17,094 bases of DNA from HGM10836 sp045580645 (GCA_045580645.1 JAZNOG010000044.1:1-17094), one strand, 5' to 3'; positions 1 to 9,063 are shown, numbered from the stretch's first letter. A program made the numbers and translations. Notes: generated by a model not told the origin, from the letters alone.

Positions 1-180
1 TAACTCTTTAAATGTTATATATATTTTTCTTACTATTTTGGGGTTTTCAATAATTATGTTAATTTCATCATCTATTTCAAAATCATTGCTACGCATGAAT
101 CCTGATAAGAAGGCTATATTTTCTAGTTTTGTAAAATTTAAGGAACATATTTCATTTTTTATTTCAGTTGCAAAGGACAT
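1..180 (-). CDS. whiA: WhiA N-terminus (partial, runs off the left edge)
   Basis: WhiA is a DNA-binding regulator tied to sporulation in actinomycetes and to cell division and chromosome segregation in Firmicutes. Only the first 60 codons are present. The start reads MSFATEIKNEIC, the usual opening of the family, followed by a segment with LSGFMRSND, typical of the N-terminal LAGLIDADG-like domain; the C-terminal helix-turn-helix is outside the window. The ATG at 180 is preceded by an AGGTGA ribosome binding site that contains the TGA stop of yvcK, so the two genes are probably translationally coupled (4 bases apart). The yvcK-whiA pairing is conserved in Firmicutes and supports the name. Confidence 0.88.
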   Translation of the reverse strand, partial: MSFATEIKNEICSLNFTKLENIAFLSGFMRSNDFEIDDEINIIIENPKIVRKIYITFKEL

Positions 181-184
181 ATTT

Positions 185-1132
185 TCACCTCATTATATAA
201 TTAAATACTAAGTTAGCTAGTTTTAAACTATCGTGTCTTATCATGTTATTTTCTATTGTTAATATATCTCCTTCAAGTAATTCACAATTTATTAATTTTA
301 ATTTTTGCTTGTCAATTTTAACTAGGTCTTTTTGTTCACTTGTTTCATATTTTTTAACAATTTTATCAGGTATTTTTGTATTAGATGCTAGAACTGCATC
401 TATTTTTCTTTTGTTTAAATAACCATTTAATATATTTATATGGTCACTAGTAGTAAAGTTATCTGTTTCGCCTGGTTGGGTTACCGCATTACATGTATAA
501 AGTATTTTAGCGTTTGTTTTGTCTAATGCATTTATTATTTCATCTGATATGAGATGAGGTATAATACTTGTATATAAACTGCCCATACTAAAAATAATAA
601 GATCTGCTTCTTTTATTGCTTTTAAAACTTCCTTTTCTATTTTTGGTTGTTCTTTATAAAACAGTCTTTTATATTTTGTTTTTTCTTTAGTAATTTCTTC
701 TTCTCCTGCTATAATACATCCATCTATTGTTTCTCCCATTAAAGTTAAATAATCTTCACTTAGTGGCAGGACTTTATGTTTTATATTTAAAAAATTAGTT
801 AAAACTTTTATACTTTCTTTTAGACTTCCTGTCATGTTATACATTCCAACCATTAGTAAGTTTCCTATTGGATGTCCGTTTAAATCACTATATGTGTTAA
901 ATCTATATTCTAGCAAATCTTTTATTTTATTATCTACATCAGAAAGACTAGTTATTACTTTTCGTATATCACCCATAGCAGGCATAACAAATTCTTCTCT
1001 TAGTTTTCCTGTTGAAGAACCATTATCTGATACTGATATAACTGCAGTTATATCTACTGGAAATAAGTTTAATCCTTTTAATAGATAGGATATTCCTGTT
1101 CCTCCTCCAAATACTACTATTTTTTTATTCAT
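185..1132 (-). CDS. yvcK: YvcK/CofD-like gluconeogenesis factor
   Basis: YvcK proteins bind UDP-sugars and in Bacillus are needed for growth on gluconeogenic carbon sources and for correct placement of cell-wall synthesis. The 315-residue product matches the family's usual length. Visible motifs: the glycine loop GGGTG at residues 9-13, SDNGSSTG at 35-42, PAMGDIR at 51-57, HPIGNL at 87-92, MGSLYTSIIP at 183-192 and CNAVTQPGETDNFT at 214-227, all typical of the CofD/YvcK fold. The frame is open to a GTG at 1141, but ATG at 1132 sits about five bases after AGAGGTGA and is preferred. The usual upstream partner rapZ (yvcJ) is missing here; an unknown 151-residue gene takes its place. A TATAAT (1155-1160) upstream could be a weak promoter, but no good -35 is seen. 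Confidence 0.93.
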   Translation of the reverse strand: MNKKIVVFGGGTGISYLLKGLNLFPVDITAVISVSDNGSSTGKLREEFVMPAMGDIRKVITSLSDVDNKIKDLLEYRFNTYSDLNGHPIGNLLMVGMYNMTGSLKESIKVLTNFLNIKHKVLPLSEDYLTLMGETIDGCIIAGEEEITKEKTKYKRLFYKEQPKIEKEVLKAIKEADLIIFSMGSLYTSIIPHLISDEIINALDKTNAKILYTCNAVTQPGETDNFTTSDHINILNGYLNKRKIDAVLASNTKIPDKIVKKYETSEQKDLVKIDKQKLKLINCELLEGDILTIENNMIRHDSLKLANLVFNYIMR

Positions 1133-1171
1133 AGTTATCACCTCTTATATAATAATTATATTACAAAATTT

Positions 1172-1214
1172 CTTAAAATAAAAAGAAAAAGATTTTATCT
1201 ACTTCTTTTTCTTT
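1172..1214 (-). terminator. weak A/T hairpin at the 3' end of the 151-residue gene
   Basis: The arms AAAGAAAAAGA and TCTTTTTCTTT (1204-1214 and 1182-1192) form a perfect 11-bp inverted repeat with an 11-base loop, followed in the transcript by TTATTTTAAG. The 5' arm encodes the last codons of the upstream gene. With only two G:C pairs it would be a poor terminator; it may be a partial stop, an attenuator before yvcK, or simply a by-product of base composition. Confidence 0.3.
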
Positions 1215-1650
1215 GGATATATAAATTTGGTGAGTATTTTAAATCTATTTTTCTTTTATTTTCTAGGTATTCTTCTGCTTCTTGATTAGAGTATTTTGCT
1301 AAAACTTTTATCATTGGCTCATCATAATATACAATAATGTTTTTATATGTGTCATTTGTTAATAAAAGGCCACGTATATCCTTATGTATCAATTCTTCTT
1401 TTGTTAATTTTTCTTCTTGTAAGGCTTCTTGTTCTTTTGTTTTACATTTTTCTAATATTACATCTAATTTGAATCCTAAAAAGTTTATCATTTCTTTTAA
1501 TTTTTTATAATCAATCTGTTCTTTTTTTAAACCTTGTAATAGGACTCCTAATTCATATATTTGTGCTTCATCTAACACTTCTTGATAACGAAGAAACTCA
1601 TTTTTTTGTCTATTTCCTCTAACTTTTTCTAAATATTCTGTATACTTCAT
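1195..1650 (-). CDS. hypothetical protein, 151 residues, basic C-terminus
   Basis: I do not recognise this protein. From the ATG at 1650 it has 151 residues, is rich in Lys and Glu, looks largely helical (MKYTEYLEKVRGNRQ near the start), has no membrane segment or signal peptide, and ends in a basic tail QRKRSR. One Cys is present (CKTKEQ). The ORF is open to an ATG at 1704, but AAGGAGAAAGTT lies directly before 1650 and the likely transcription start (about 1669) is downstream of 1704, so 1650 is chosen. It is the first gene after the rpoC terminator and is followed by yvcK and whiA, probably in one transcript. It occupies the position where rapZ is often found but shows no P-loop and is not RapZ. 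Function unknown. Confidence 0.75.
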   Translation of the reverse strand: MKYTEYLEKVRGNRQKNEFLRYQEVLDEAQIYELGVLLQGLKKEQIDYKKLKEMINFLGFKLDVILEKCKTKEQEALQEEKLTKEELIHKDIRGLLLTNDTYKNIIVYYDEPMIKVLAKYSNQEAEEYLENKRKIDLKYSPNLYIQRKRSR

Positions 1651-1675
1651 AACTTTCTCCTTTTTTTTATTGTTT

Positions 1676-1704
1676 ATTATACTACTGTTTTTATGAATTA
1701 ACAA
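1676..1704 (-). promoter_or_regulatory. sigma-A-type promoter for the 151-aa gene-yvcK-whiA
   Basis: On the minus strand: -35 TTGTTA (1704-1699), a 17-base spacer, and a perfect -10 TATAAT (1681-1676). It lies between the rpoC terminator and the AAGGAG ribosome binding site of the next gene, and predicts a transcription start near 1669. Confidence 0.75.
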
Positions 1705-1712
1705 CTTTTTTT

Positions 1713-1743
1713 ACAAATGAAAAGGAATAGACTAGTCTATTCC
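1713..1743 (-). terminator. rpoBC terminator overlapping the rpoC stop codon
   Basis: A perfect 20-bp palindrome (half-site GGAATAGACT, 1724-1743) contains the TAG stop of rpoC (1737-1739). As RNA it folds to an 8-bp stem with a CTAG loop and is followed by TTTTCATTTG. The stem is good and the U-tract mediocre. A new promoter follows at once, which fits a transcription unit boundary. Confidence 0.65.
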
Positions 1744-4700
1744 ATAAATTCATCTTCTAGAACTTCTAGAGGTTCATCTGTTAGAAATTGTTTTTCAAGT
1801 TCATAAGATACATCTCTATATTGTTTTGCACCTGTTCCTGCTGGGATAAGTTTACCAATTATTACATTTTCTTTTAATCCTTGTAATGTATCAACTTTTC
1901 CTTTGATTGAAGCATCTGTTAAAACTCTAGTTGTTTCTTGGAATGATGCTGCTGATAGGAATGATTCTGTTTCAAGAGCTGCTTTAGTAATTCCAAGTAA
2001 TATTGGTTTTCCTTTAGCAGGTTTTTTACCTTTAAGGATTGCTTCTTTATTTACATCAGTAAATTCTCTCATGCTTATTAGGCTTCCAAGTAATAGTTCT
2101 GTATCTCCTCCATCAGATATTCTAATTTTAGAAATCATTCTTTTTACTACTACTTCAATATGTTTATCAGAGATATCAACACCTTGTGCACGATATGCTT
2201 TTTGAATTTCTTTTAAGATATATTCTTCTGCAGTGATTGGGTCTGTTACTGCAAGTAATTCTTTTGGACTGATATTTCCTTCAGTTAATTTTTCACCTGC
2301 ATGAACTTCATCACCTTTTTGAACTTTTAATTTTGTTCCGTAATTAGTTACGTGTTCAATTTCTTCAAGTTTGTTTTTAATAACAATTCTATATTTACCA
2401 TGATCTTCTGTAATACTTTTGATTTTTCCTTCAATTGTTGCAATTGTAGCTTGTCCTTTTGGATTACGAGCTTCGAATAATTCTTCAACACGTGGTAAAC
2501 CTTGTGTGATATCTTCTCCACCTGCAACTCCTCCGGTATGGAATGTTCTCATGGTTAATTGTGTTCCTGGTTCTCCAATTGATTGAGCTGCCATAATACC
2601 TATTGCTTCTCCAATTTCAACTACATTACCAGTAGCTAAATTTCTACCATAACATTTTTGGCAAACACCATTTACGGTATTACATGTTAGAACACTTCTT
2701 ATTTCTACTTTGTCAATTCCTGCCGCTACTATTTTTTCTGCTATTTTTTCTGTAATCATTTCATCTTTATCAACAATAACTTCTTTTGTTTCTGGATCTA
2801 ATACTTTCTTAGAAGAGAATCTTCCAACAATACGATCATACAATCCTTCAATTACTGTGTTATCTTTTTCATTGATAAATGGACTTACTAATACACCAAA
2901 GTCTGTTCCACAATCGTGTTCTTTTACAATTACATCTTGTGATACGTCTACTAAACGTCTTGTTAAGTATCCAGATGATGCAGTATTTAATGCTGTATCG
3001 GCACTTCCTTTACGAGCACTGTGAGTTGATAGGAAAAATTCTGATACTGATAATCCTTCTTTAAATGATGAAATTACTGGAATTTCAATAACACGTCCAC
3101 CTGGTTTAGTCATAAGACCTCTCATACCAGACAATTGAACGAATTGTGAAATTTTACCACGGGCACCAGAGTTCATCATGATAAATAATGGGTTTGTTAA
3201 GTTTTCTTCTGATGCTTTTTTTAGTTCCGCTTGAACTTCTGCTTTTGCTTTTTCCCAAACTTTGATAACGTTTTCAAAACGTTCTTCTTCTGTAATTAAA
3301 CCTCTTGAATATTGTTTATTAATTTTTTCAACAGTTTTCTTACTTTCCTTAATTATTTCAGGTTTTGATGAACTTGTTACTACATCTGCAACTGAAACTG
3401 TTGTTCCTGATACAGTTGAGTATTTAAATCCTAAATCTTTTAATCTATCTAGCATGATAGAGGTTTCAGTTGTTTTATATAATTTAAATATTTGTGCAAT
3501 TATGTCTTTTAATGTTTTAACTGGGAATGGACTTACTAAAGGCATTTCATTTATAACCTTTCTAATGTCTGTTCCTGGTTCTAAGAAGTATTTATTTGGA
3601 GTAAATTTAGTTATGTTTTCTTTACTTGGTTCATTTATATATGGGAATGTGTCTGGTAATATTTCATTGAAGATTATTTTTCCTACTGTTGTTACTAAGT
3701 ATTTATTTTGTTGTTCTTCAGTAAATATCTTATGTTTAAATGAACTTGTTCTTAAAGCTATTCTTGTATGTAGTTTTAAGTTTCCTCTTTCATACTCCAT
3801 AATTGCTTCATTTGCATTCTTAAATATTCTTCCTTCATCTTCATCTTTTTCTTCCATAGTTAAGTAATAATTTCCTAATACCATGTCTTGTGCTGGAGTT
3901 ACTACTGGTTCACCACTTTTTGGATGTAAGATGTTATTTGCACCAAGCATTAGTAATCTTGCTTCTGCTTGTGCTTCTTCTGAAAGTGGAACGTGAACTG
4001 CCATTTGGTCACCATCGAAGTCGGCATTAAATGCTGGACATACTAGAGGGTGAAGACGAATTGCTTTTCCTCCAATTAATTTAGGTTCAAATGCTTGAAT
4101 ACCTAATCTATGTAGAGTTGGAGCACGGTTTAACATAACTGGATGTTCTTTGATTACTTCTTCTACAACATCCCATACTCTTTCATCTTGATTATCTATT
4201 AACTTTTTAGCAGCTTTAATATTATGTGCAATATCTTTTTCTACTAAACCATGAATAACGTGTGGTTTAAATAGTTCAAGGGCCATTCCTTTTGGAAGTC
4301 CACATTGATACATTTTTAAACTTGGTCCTACTACGATAACACTACGTCCTGAGTAGTCTACACGTTTTCCAAGTAAGTTTTGACGGAAACGGCCTTGTTT
4401 ACCTTTTAACATACTTGAAAGTGATTTAAGAGCACGATTTCCGGCACCAGTAACGCTTTTGCCACGTCTTCCGTTGTCAAATAGAGCGTCAACAGCTTCT
4501 TGTAACATACGTTTTTCGTTTTGAATAATAATTGATGGTGCGCTTAAATCGATTAGTTTTTTAAGACGGTTATTTCTATTTATAACTCTTCTATATAAAT
4601 CATTTAAGTCAGATGTGGCAAATCTTCCGCCATCTAATTGGATCATTGGACGAAGTTCTGGTGGTATAACTGGTATAGCATCCATTATCATCCATTCTGG

Positions 4701-5366
4701 TTTATTACCTGATTTGTAGAATGCATCTAAGATGTCTAATCTTTTTAGAAGATTTGTTCTTTTTTGACCTTGTGCAGTTTCAAGTTTTTTTCTTATGTCT
4801 GTGATTTCTTTTTCTAAATCAACAGTTTTAAGTAATTCTTTTATTGCTTCTGCACCCATTCCTACTCTAAAGCCATCGCCATATTTTTCATAATAAGCAC
4901 GATATTCTCTTTCAGATAGTGTTTGTTTGTTTTCAAGTGGTGCAATACCTTTATCAATTACAACATATGAAACAAAGTATAGAACTTCTTCTAAGTCTCT
5001 TTGACTCATATCTAGGACAGTTCCCATTCTTGAAGGAACGCCTTTGAAATACCAAATGTGAGAGACAGGTGTCGCTAGTTCTATATGTCCCATTCTTTCA
5101 CGGCGAACTTTGGAACGAGTTACTTCTACTCCACATCTGTCACATACTATGTTTTTATATTTTACTCTTTTGTATTTACCACATGAACATTCAAAGTCTT
5201 TAGTTGGCCCGAATATTTTTTCACAGAATAATCCGTCTCTTTCTGGTTTTAGAGTTCTATAGTTGATTGTTTCTGGTTTTTTTACTTCTCCATAAGACCA
5301 TTCACGGATTTTATCAGAAGAGGCAATACCAATTTTTAGGGCTTCAATTTTATTTACATCTATCAT
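1737..5366 (-). CDS. rpoC: RNA polymerase beta' subunit
   Basis: Largest subunit of RNA polymerase, carrying the catalytic magnesium site. The 1209 residues are the normal size for a Firmicute without large lineage-specific insertions. Seen in order: the N-terminal zinc site C60, C62, C75, C78; the catalytic loop NADFDGDQ at 447-454 with D449, D451 and D453; the bridge helix around 765-805 with STHSARKG (Ser where many bacteria have Gly); the second zinc site C819, C895, C902, C905; and the trigger loop region from LTMRTFHTGG (937-946) to EELFEAR. The C-terminus is short and acidic (EVLEDEFME). The ATG overlaps the rpoB TAA by one base (TAATG), so translation is likely coupled. The terminator palindrome overlaps the stop codon. 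rpsL-rpsG-fusA, which often follow rpoC, are not here. Confidence 0.99.
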   Translation of the reverse strand: MIDVNKIEALKIGIASSDKIREWSYGEVKKPETINYRTLKPERDGLFCEKIFGPTKDFECSCGKYKRVKYKNIVCDRCGVEVTRSKVRRERMGHIELATPVSHIWYFKGVPSRMGTVLDMSQRDLEEVLYFVSYVVIDKGIAPLENKQTLSEREYRAYYEKYGDGFRVGMGAEAIKELLKTVDLEKEITDIRKKLETAQGQKRTNLLKRLDILDAFYKSGNKPEWMIMDAIPVIPPELRPMIQLDGGRFATSDLNDLYRRVINRNNRLKKLIDLSAPSIIIQNEKRMLQEAVDALFDNGRRGKSVTGAGNRALKSLSSMLKGKQGRFRQNLLGKRVDYSGRSVIVVGPSLKMYQCGLPKGMALELFKPHVIHGLVEKDIAHNIKAAKKLIDNQDERVWDVVEEVIKEHPVMLNRAPTLHRLGIQAFEPKLIGGKAIRLHPLVCPAFNADFDGDQMAVHVPLSEEAQAEARLLMLGANNILHPKSGEPVVTPAQDMVLGNYYLTMEEKDEDEGRIFKNANEAIMEYERGNLKLHTRIALRTSSFKHKIFTEEQQNKYLVTTVGKIIFNEILPDTFPYINEPSKENITKFTPNKYFLEPGTDIRKVINEMPLVSPFPVKTLKDIIAQIFKLYKTTETSIMLDRLKDLGFKYSTVSGTTVSVADVVTSSSKPEIIKESKKTVEKINKQYSRGLITEEERFENVIKVWEKAKAEVQAELKKASEENLTNPLFIMMNSGARGKISQFVQLSGMRGLMTKPGGRVIEIPVISSFKEGLSVSEFFLSTHSARKGSADTALNTASSGYLTRRLVDVSQDVIVKEHDCGTDFGVLVSPFINEKDNTVIEGLYDRIVGRFSSKKVLDPETKEVIVDKDEMITEKIAEKIVAAGIDKVEIRSVLTCNTVNGVCQKCYGRNLATGNVVEIGEAIGIMAAQSIGEPGTQLTMRTFHTGGVAGGEDITQGLPRVEELFEARNPKGQATIATIEGKIKSITEDHGKYRIVIKNKLEEIEHVTNYGTKLKVQKGDEVHAGEKLTEGNISPKELLAVTDPITAEEYILKEIQKAYRAQGVDISDKHIEVVVKRMISKIRISDGGDTELLLGSLISMREFTDVNKEAILKGKKPAKGKPILLGITKAALETESFLSAASFQETTRVLTDASIKGKVDTLQGLKENVIIGKLIPAGTGAKQYRDVSYELEKQFLTDEPLEVLEDEFME

Positions 5367-8300
5367 TAGTATTCTACCTCACTTTCTTTTAAATCTTCTT
5401 CGAAGTCTTCATCATCTAAGTCATCTAAATCATCTTCTTCAAAGTCATCTTCTTCATCTTCAAGTGGTTCTTCTACATCTTCTTGCATTTTCTTTATTTC
5501 TAAATCATCTATTGATATTTTTATGCTTTCTTCTGTTTCTTCTTTTTCAATTTGTTTTAAGTCAAGCACTTCATTTTTATCATTTATAATTTGAATATCT
5601 AAACCTAATGCTTGGAATTCTTTGATTAAAACTCTAAAGCTTTCTGGAACTCCAGCTTGATCTATTTTATTTCCTTTTACTAAAGCTTCATATACTTTTA
5701 CACGTCCGATTACGTCATCTGATTTAACAGTTAAGATTTCTTGTAATGTGTGTGCTGCACCATAAGCATATAGTGCCCAAACTTCCATTTCTCCAAATCT
5801 TTGACCACCAAATTGAGCTTTTCCTCCAAGTGGTTGTTGTGTAACTAGTGAATATGGTCCTGTTGCACGTGCATGCATTTTATCTTCAACCATGTGGCAA
5901 AGTTTAATCATATACATTACACCTACTGATACTTTATTATCAAATGGTCTTCCTGTTCTTCCATCATAAAGAATTGTTTTTCCATCTTCATCCATGCCTG
6001 CTTCTTTCATCATATCAAAGATGTCTTTTTCACTTGCTCCATCAAATACTGGTGTTGCAACATGAACTCCTAATTTTTTGGCAGCCATTCCTAAGTGTAA
6101 TTCTAATACTTGCCCAATGTTCATACGAGAAGGAACTCCAAGTGGGTTAAGCATAATATCTACTGGTGTTCCATCTGGTAAGTAAGGCATGTCTTCTTGT
6201 GGTAAGATTAGTGAGATAACACCTTTGTTACCATGACGTCCAGCCATTTTATCTCCAACTTGAATTTTTCTTTTTTGAACAATGTATACACGGATTAATT
6301 TGGATACTCCTGATGCTAGTTCGTCACTATCTTTCTTAGTAAAGATTTTAACATCATGAACTATACCGTCTCCACCATGTGGAACACGAAGTGATGTATC
6401 ACGAACTTCTCTGGTTTTTTCTCCAAAGATAGCGTGTAATAATTTTTCTTCTGAAGTTAGTTCTGCCATTCCTTTTGGTGTTACTTTACCTACTAGGATA
6501 TCTCCTTCGTGAACTTCTGTTCCGATTCTGATTATTCCGTTTGCATCTAAGTTCTTACGAGCTTCTTCTGATACGTTTGGAATGTCTCTTGTTATTTCTT
6601 CTGGTCCTAATTTTGTTTCACGACATGGCATTTCGTAATCTTCTATATGAATACTTGTATAAGCATCTTCTTTAACTAGCTTTTCATTTAGGATTACAGC
6701 ATCTTCGTAGTTGTATCCATTAAACATCATGAATGCTACTACTACGTTTTTACCTAATGCTAATTCTCCTTTATCTGTTGAAGGTCCATCTGCGATTACA
6801 TGGTTTCTTTTAACTTTGTCTCCAACTTTAACGATTGGTCTATGGTGGAAACATGTCCCTTGGTTACTTGCAGTAAAGTCTGATAAGTAATATACGTCTT
6901 GTCCACCTTTGTTTTTTACAACAATTTTTCTAGCGTCTACGTATTCTACAACTCCATCAGCTTTTGCTACTACTGTTGAACCTGAATCTCTTGCCGCAAT
7001 GTATTCTACACCTGTTCCTACAAATGGTGCTTCTGGTTTTAATAATGGAACTGCTTGACGTTGCATGTTTGAACCCATTAGGGCACGTGTTGCATCGTCA
7101 TGTTCTAGGAATGGTATACAACTTGTTGTAATTGATACAACTTGTTGAGGAGATACGTCGATATAATCAACTTTATCTGGTGTAACCATTATATTTTCTC
7201 CACGATAACGTGCAGTTACTTGGTCATCTATTATTTTGTTGTTTTCATCAGTTCCTACTGTTGATTCTGAAATGATAAGGTCATTTTCTTCATCTGCGGT
7301 AAAGTATCTAACTTCATCAGTTATTACTGAATCTACAACTTTACGATATGGAGTTAAAATAAATCCATAATCATCTATTTTTGCATAACTTGCAAGCGCT
7401 GTTATAAGTCCGATATTTGGTCCTTCTGGTGATTCAATTGGACAAATTCTACCATAGTGTGACTCATTAACGTCACGAACTTCCATACCTGCTCTATCTC
7501 TTGATAAACCACCTGGCCCTAAAGCCGATAATCTTCTTTTATGAGTTAATTCTGCAATAGGATTTGTTTGATCCATGAATTGAGATAATTGACTGCTCCC
7601 AAAGAATTCTTTGAATATGGCAGTTACTGGTCTTATATTGATTAGAGATTTTGGAGTTACTTCATTAATATCTTGAGTAGTCATTCTTTCACGAATAACT
7701 CTTTCCATACGAGTAACACCTACTCTAAATTGGTTTTGTAATAATTCTCCAACTTGACGGATTCTTCTGTTTCCTAAGTGGTCAATTATATCAAAGTTAC
7801 CCACTCCATTTAATAGGTTTAAGTAATATGAACATGATGCATAGAAATCTGAAATAGTAAGTCTTTTTGAATCAATTGTTTGATCATTTCCGATTACTAA
7901 CATTTTTTCTTTAGTTCCTGGTTTGTAAATACTTACTTGTTGAACTTTATTGTATGTATCTAGTTCATCATTTATTTTTACTTCTTTAACACCATATCCA
8001 TTTTCGAAGATTGGTTTTAGTGTTTCTAGAACATCTTTAGTTACTAGTGTTCCTTTAGAAACTACTACTTCACCATCTACTTTGATGTCTTCTGCTAAAG
8101 TTTGGTTTAATAATCTATCTAAAACATTTAGTTTTAAATTAAATTTATAACGTCCAACTTTTGCTAAGTCATATCTAAATTCATCAAAAAATCTAGTTAT
8201 GATTTGGTTTTTAGAACTATCTAATGTTGCTGGTTCTCCTGGTCTTAGTTTTTCATAGATTTCAATCAATGCTTCATCTGTATTTCTTGTTGAATCTTTT

Positions 8301-8965
8301 GCAATTGTGTTATCTAGGAAGTCAGATTTTCCAAATAGGTTTATTATGTCTTCATCACTTGATAGTCCAAACGCTCTTAACATTGTTGTTAAAGGAACTT
8401 TTCTTGTTCTATCAATTCTGACATATAAAATATCCCTGGCATCTGCTTCAAACTCTAGCCAAGTTCCACGAGTTGGAATAATTTGAGACGTAATTAGTAG
8501 ACGTCCATTTTTATCTATTTCTTTATTGAAATAAACGCTTGGTGATCTAACTAATTGCGATACAATTACTCTTTCTGCTCCATTTATGACAAAAGTTCCA
8601 CTTTCTGTCATAAGTGGCATATCTCCTAAAAATATTTCTTGTTCTTTTACTTCTCCTGTTTCATTGTTGAATAATCTTACTTCAACTTTTAATGGAGAAG
8701 CATATGTAGCATATCTTTCTTTACATTCTTTAATAGAGTATCTAGGTTCATCAAAATGATAATCTCCAAACTCTAATGATAATGTTCCAGCAAAGTTTTC
8801 TACGGGGAATAAGTCTTCCAGAACTTCTTTGATACCTACTTCAATAAACCAATTATATGATTTTCTTTGTATTTCCAATAAATCATTTAATTCGTATGTG
8901 TTTCTGATTTTGGAAAAATTTCTTCTTTTACGATGGTCACCACAATTAACTACTTTGTATGCCAC
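5366..8965 (-). CDS. rpoB: RNA polymerase beta subunit with long acidic C-terminal tail
   Basis: Second-largest RNA polymerase subunit. A TTG at 8986 would extend the frame, but GGGGTGA lies five bases before a GTG at 8965, giving a 1199-residue protein starting (M)AYKVVNCGDHRKRR, so GTG is chosen. In this numbering the rifampicin-binding cluster FFGSSQLSQFMDQTNP begins near 455, with Asp, His and Ser wild type at the positions equivalent to E. coli 516, 526 and 531, so no known rifampicin-resistance change is visible there. PIESPEGPNIGLI is near 509-521 and KMAGRHGNKG near 906-915. After the conserved end (about 1135) comes an unusual tail whose last 38 residues contain 26 Asp or Glu. The gene has its own promoter at 9034-9063 and overlaps rpoC by one base. 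Confidence 0.98.
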   Translation of the reverse strand: MAYKVVNCGDHRKRRNFSKIRNTYELNDLLEIQRKSYNWFIEVGIKEVLEDLFPVENFAGTLSLEFGDYHFDEPRYSIKECKERYATYASPLKVEVRLFNNETGEVKEQEIFLGDMPLMTESGTFVINGAERVIVSQLVRSPSVYFNKEIDKNGRLLITSQIIPTRGTWLEFEADARDILYVRIDRTRKVPLTTMLRAFGLSSDEDIINLFGKSDFLDNTIAKDSTRNTDEALIEIYEKLRPGEPATLDSSKNQIITRFFDEFRYDLAKVGRYKFNLKLNVLDRLLNQTLAEDIKVDGEVVVSKGTLVTKDVLETLKPIFENGYGVKEVKINDELDTYNKVQQVSIYKPGTKEKMLVIGNDQTIDSKRLTISDFYASCSYYLNLLNGVGNFDIIDHLGNRRIRQVGELLQNQFRVGVTRMERVIRERMTTQDINEVTPKSLINIRPVTAIFKEFFGSSQLSQFMDQTNPIAELTHKRRLSALGPGGLSRDRAGMEVRDVNESHYGRICPIESPEGPNIGLITALASYAKIDDYGFILTPYRKVVDSVITDEVRYFTADEENDLIISESTVGTDENNKIIDDQVTARYRGENIMVTPDKVDYIDVSPQQVVSITTSCIPFLEHDDATRALMGSNMQRQAVPLLKPEAPFVGTGVEYIAARDSGSTVVAKADGVVEYVDARKIVVKNKGGQDVYYLSDFTASNQGTCFHHRPIVKVGDKVKRNHVIADGPSTDKGELALGKNVVVAFMMFNGYNYEDAVILNEKLVKEDAYTSIHIEDYEMPCRETKLGPEEITRDIPNVSEEARKNLDANGIIRIGTEVHEGDILVGKVTPKGMAELTSEEKLLHAIFGEKTREVRDTSLRVPHGGDGIVHDVKIFTKKDSDELASGVSKLIRVYIVQKRKIQVGDKMAGRHGNKGVISLILPQEDMPYLPDGTPVDIMLNPLGVPSRMNIGQVLELHLGMAAKKLGVHVATPVFDGASEKDIFDMMKEAGMDEDGKTILYDGRTGRPFDNKVSVGVMYMIKLCHMVEDKMHARATGPYSLVTQQPLGGKAQFGGQRFGEMEVWALYAYGAAHTLQEILTVKSDDVIGRVKVYEALVKGNKIDQAGVPESFRVLIKEFQALGLDIQIINDKNEVLDLKQIEKEETEESIKISIDDLEIKKMQEDVEEPLEDEEDDFEEDDLDDLDDEDFEEDLKESEVEY

Positions 8966-9000
8966 TAAATTCACCCCAACTTTCAAATTTTTTAAACTAT

Positions 9001-9021
9001 TTTGTCTTCAAAAAAGACAAA
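9001..9021 (-). promoter_or_regulatory. hairpin in the rpoB 5' leader
   Basis: TTTGTCTT (9021-9014) and AAGACAAA (9008-9001) form a perfect 8-bp stem with a 5-base loop. It begins only a few bases after the predicted start of the rpoBC transcript and is not followed by a U-tract, so it is not an ordinary terminator. A 5'-end stabilising hairpin or a pause site is possible; this is inference. Confidence 0.45.
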
Positions 9022-9033
9022 TAACCAACTTAT

Positions 9034-9063
9034 ATTATTACCATATTTTTATCAATATGTCAA
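9034..9063 (-). promoter_or_regulatory. sigma-A-type promoter for rpoBC
   Basis: On the minus strand a perfect -35 TTGACA (9063-9058) overlaps the TGA stop of the methyltransferase gene. The -10 is AATAAT with an 18-base spacer (9039-9034), or TAATAA with 17 bases and an upstream TG one base away (extended -10). The start would fall near 9027, about 60 bases before the rpoB GTG. This gives rpoBC a supply independent of the rplJL unit. Confidence 0.78.

Noticed and set aside
1651..1704. Longer N-terminus for the 151-residue protein
   Set aside because: It would be encoded upstream of the predicted transcription start, and AAGGAG precedes ATG 1650.
3262..3867. 201-codon plus-strand ORF opposite rpoC, and other plus-strand ORFs
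   Set aside because: They lie antisense to well-conserved genes, lack ribosome binding sites and have low-complexity products; they are shadows of the minus-strand codons.
8966..8986. TTG start at 8986 for rpoB
   Set aside because: The GGGGTGA ribosome binding site lies inside this extension and points to GTG at 8965, whose product begins like other beta subunits.
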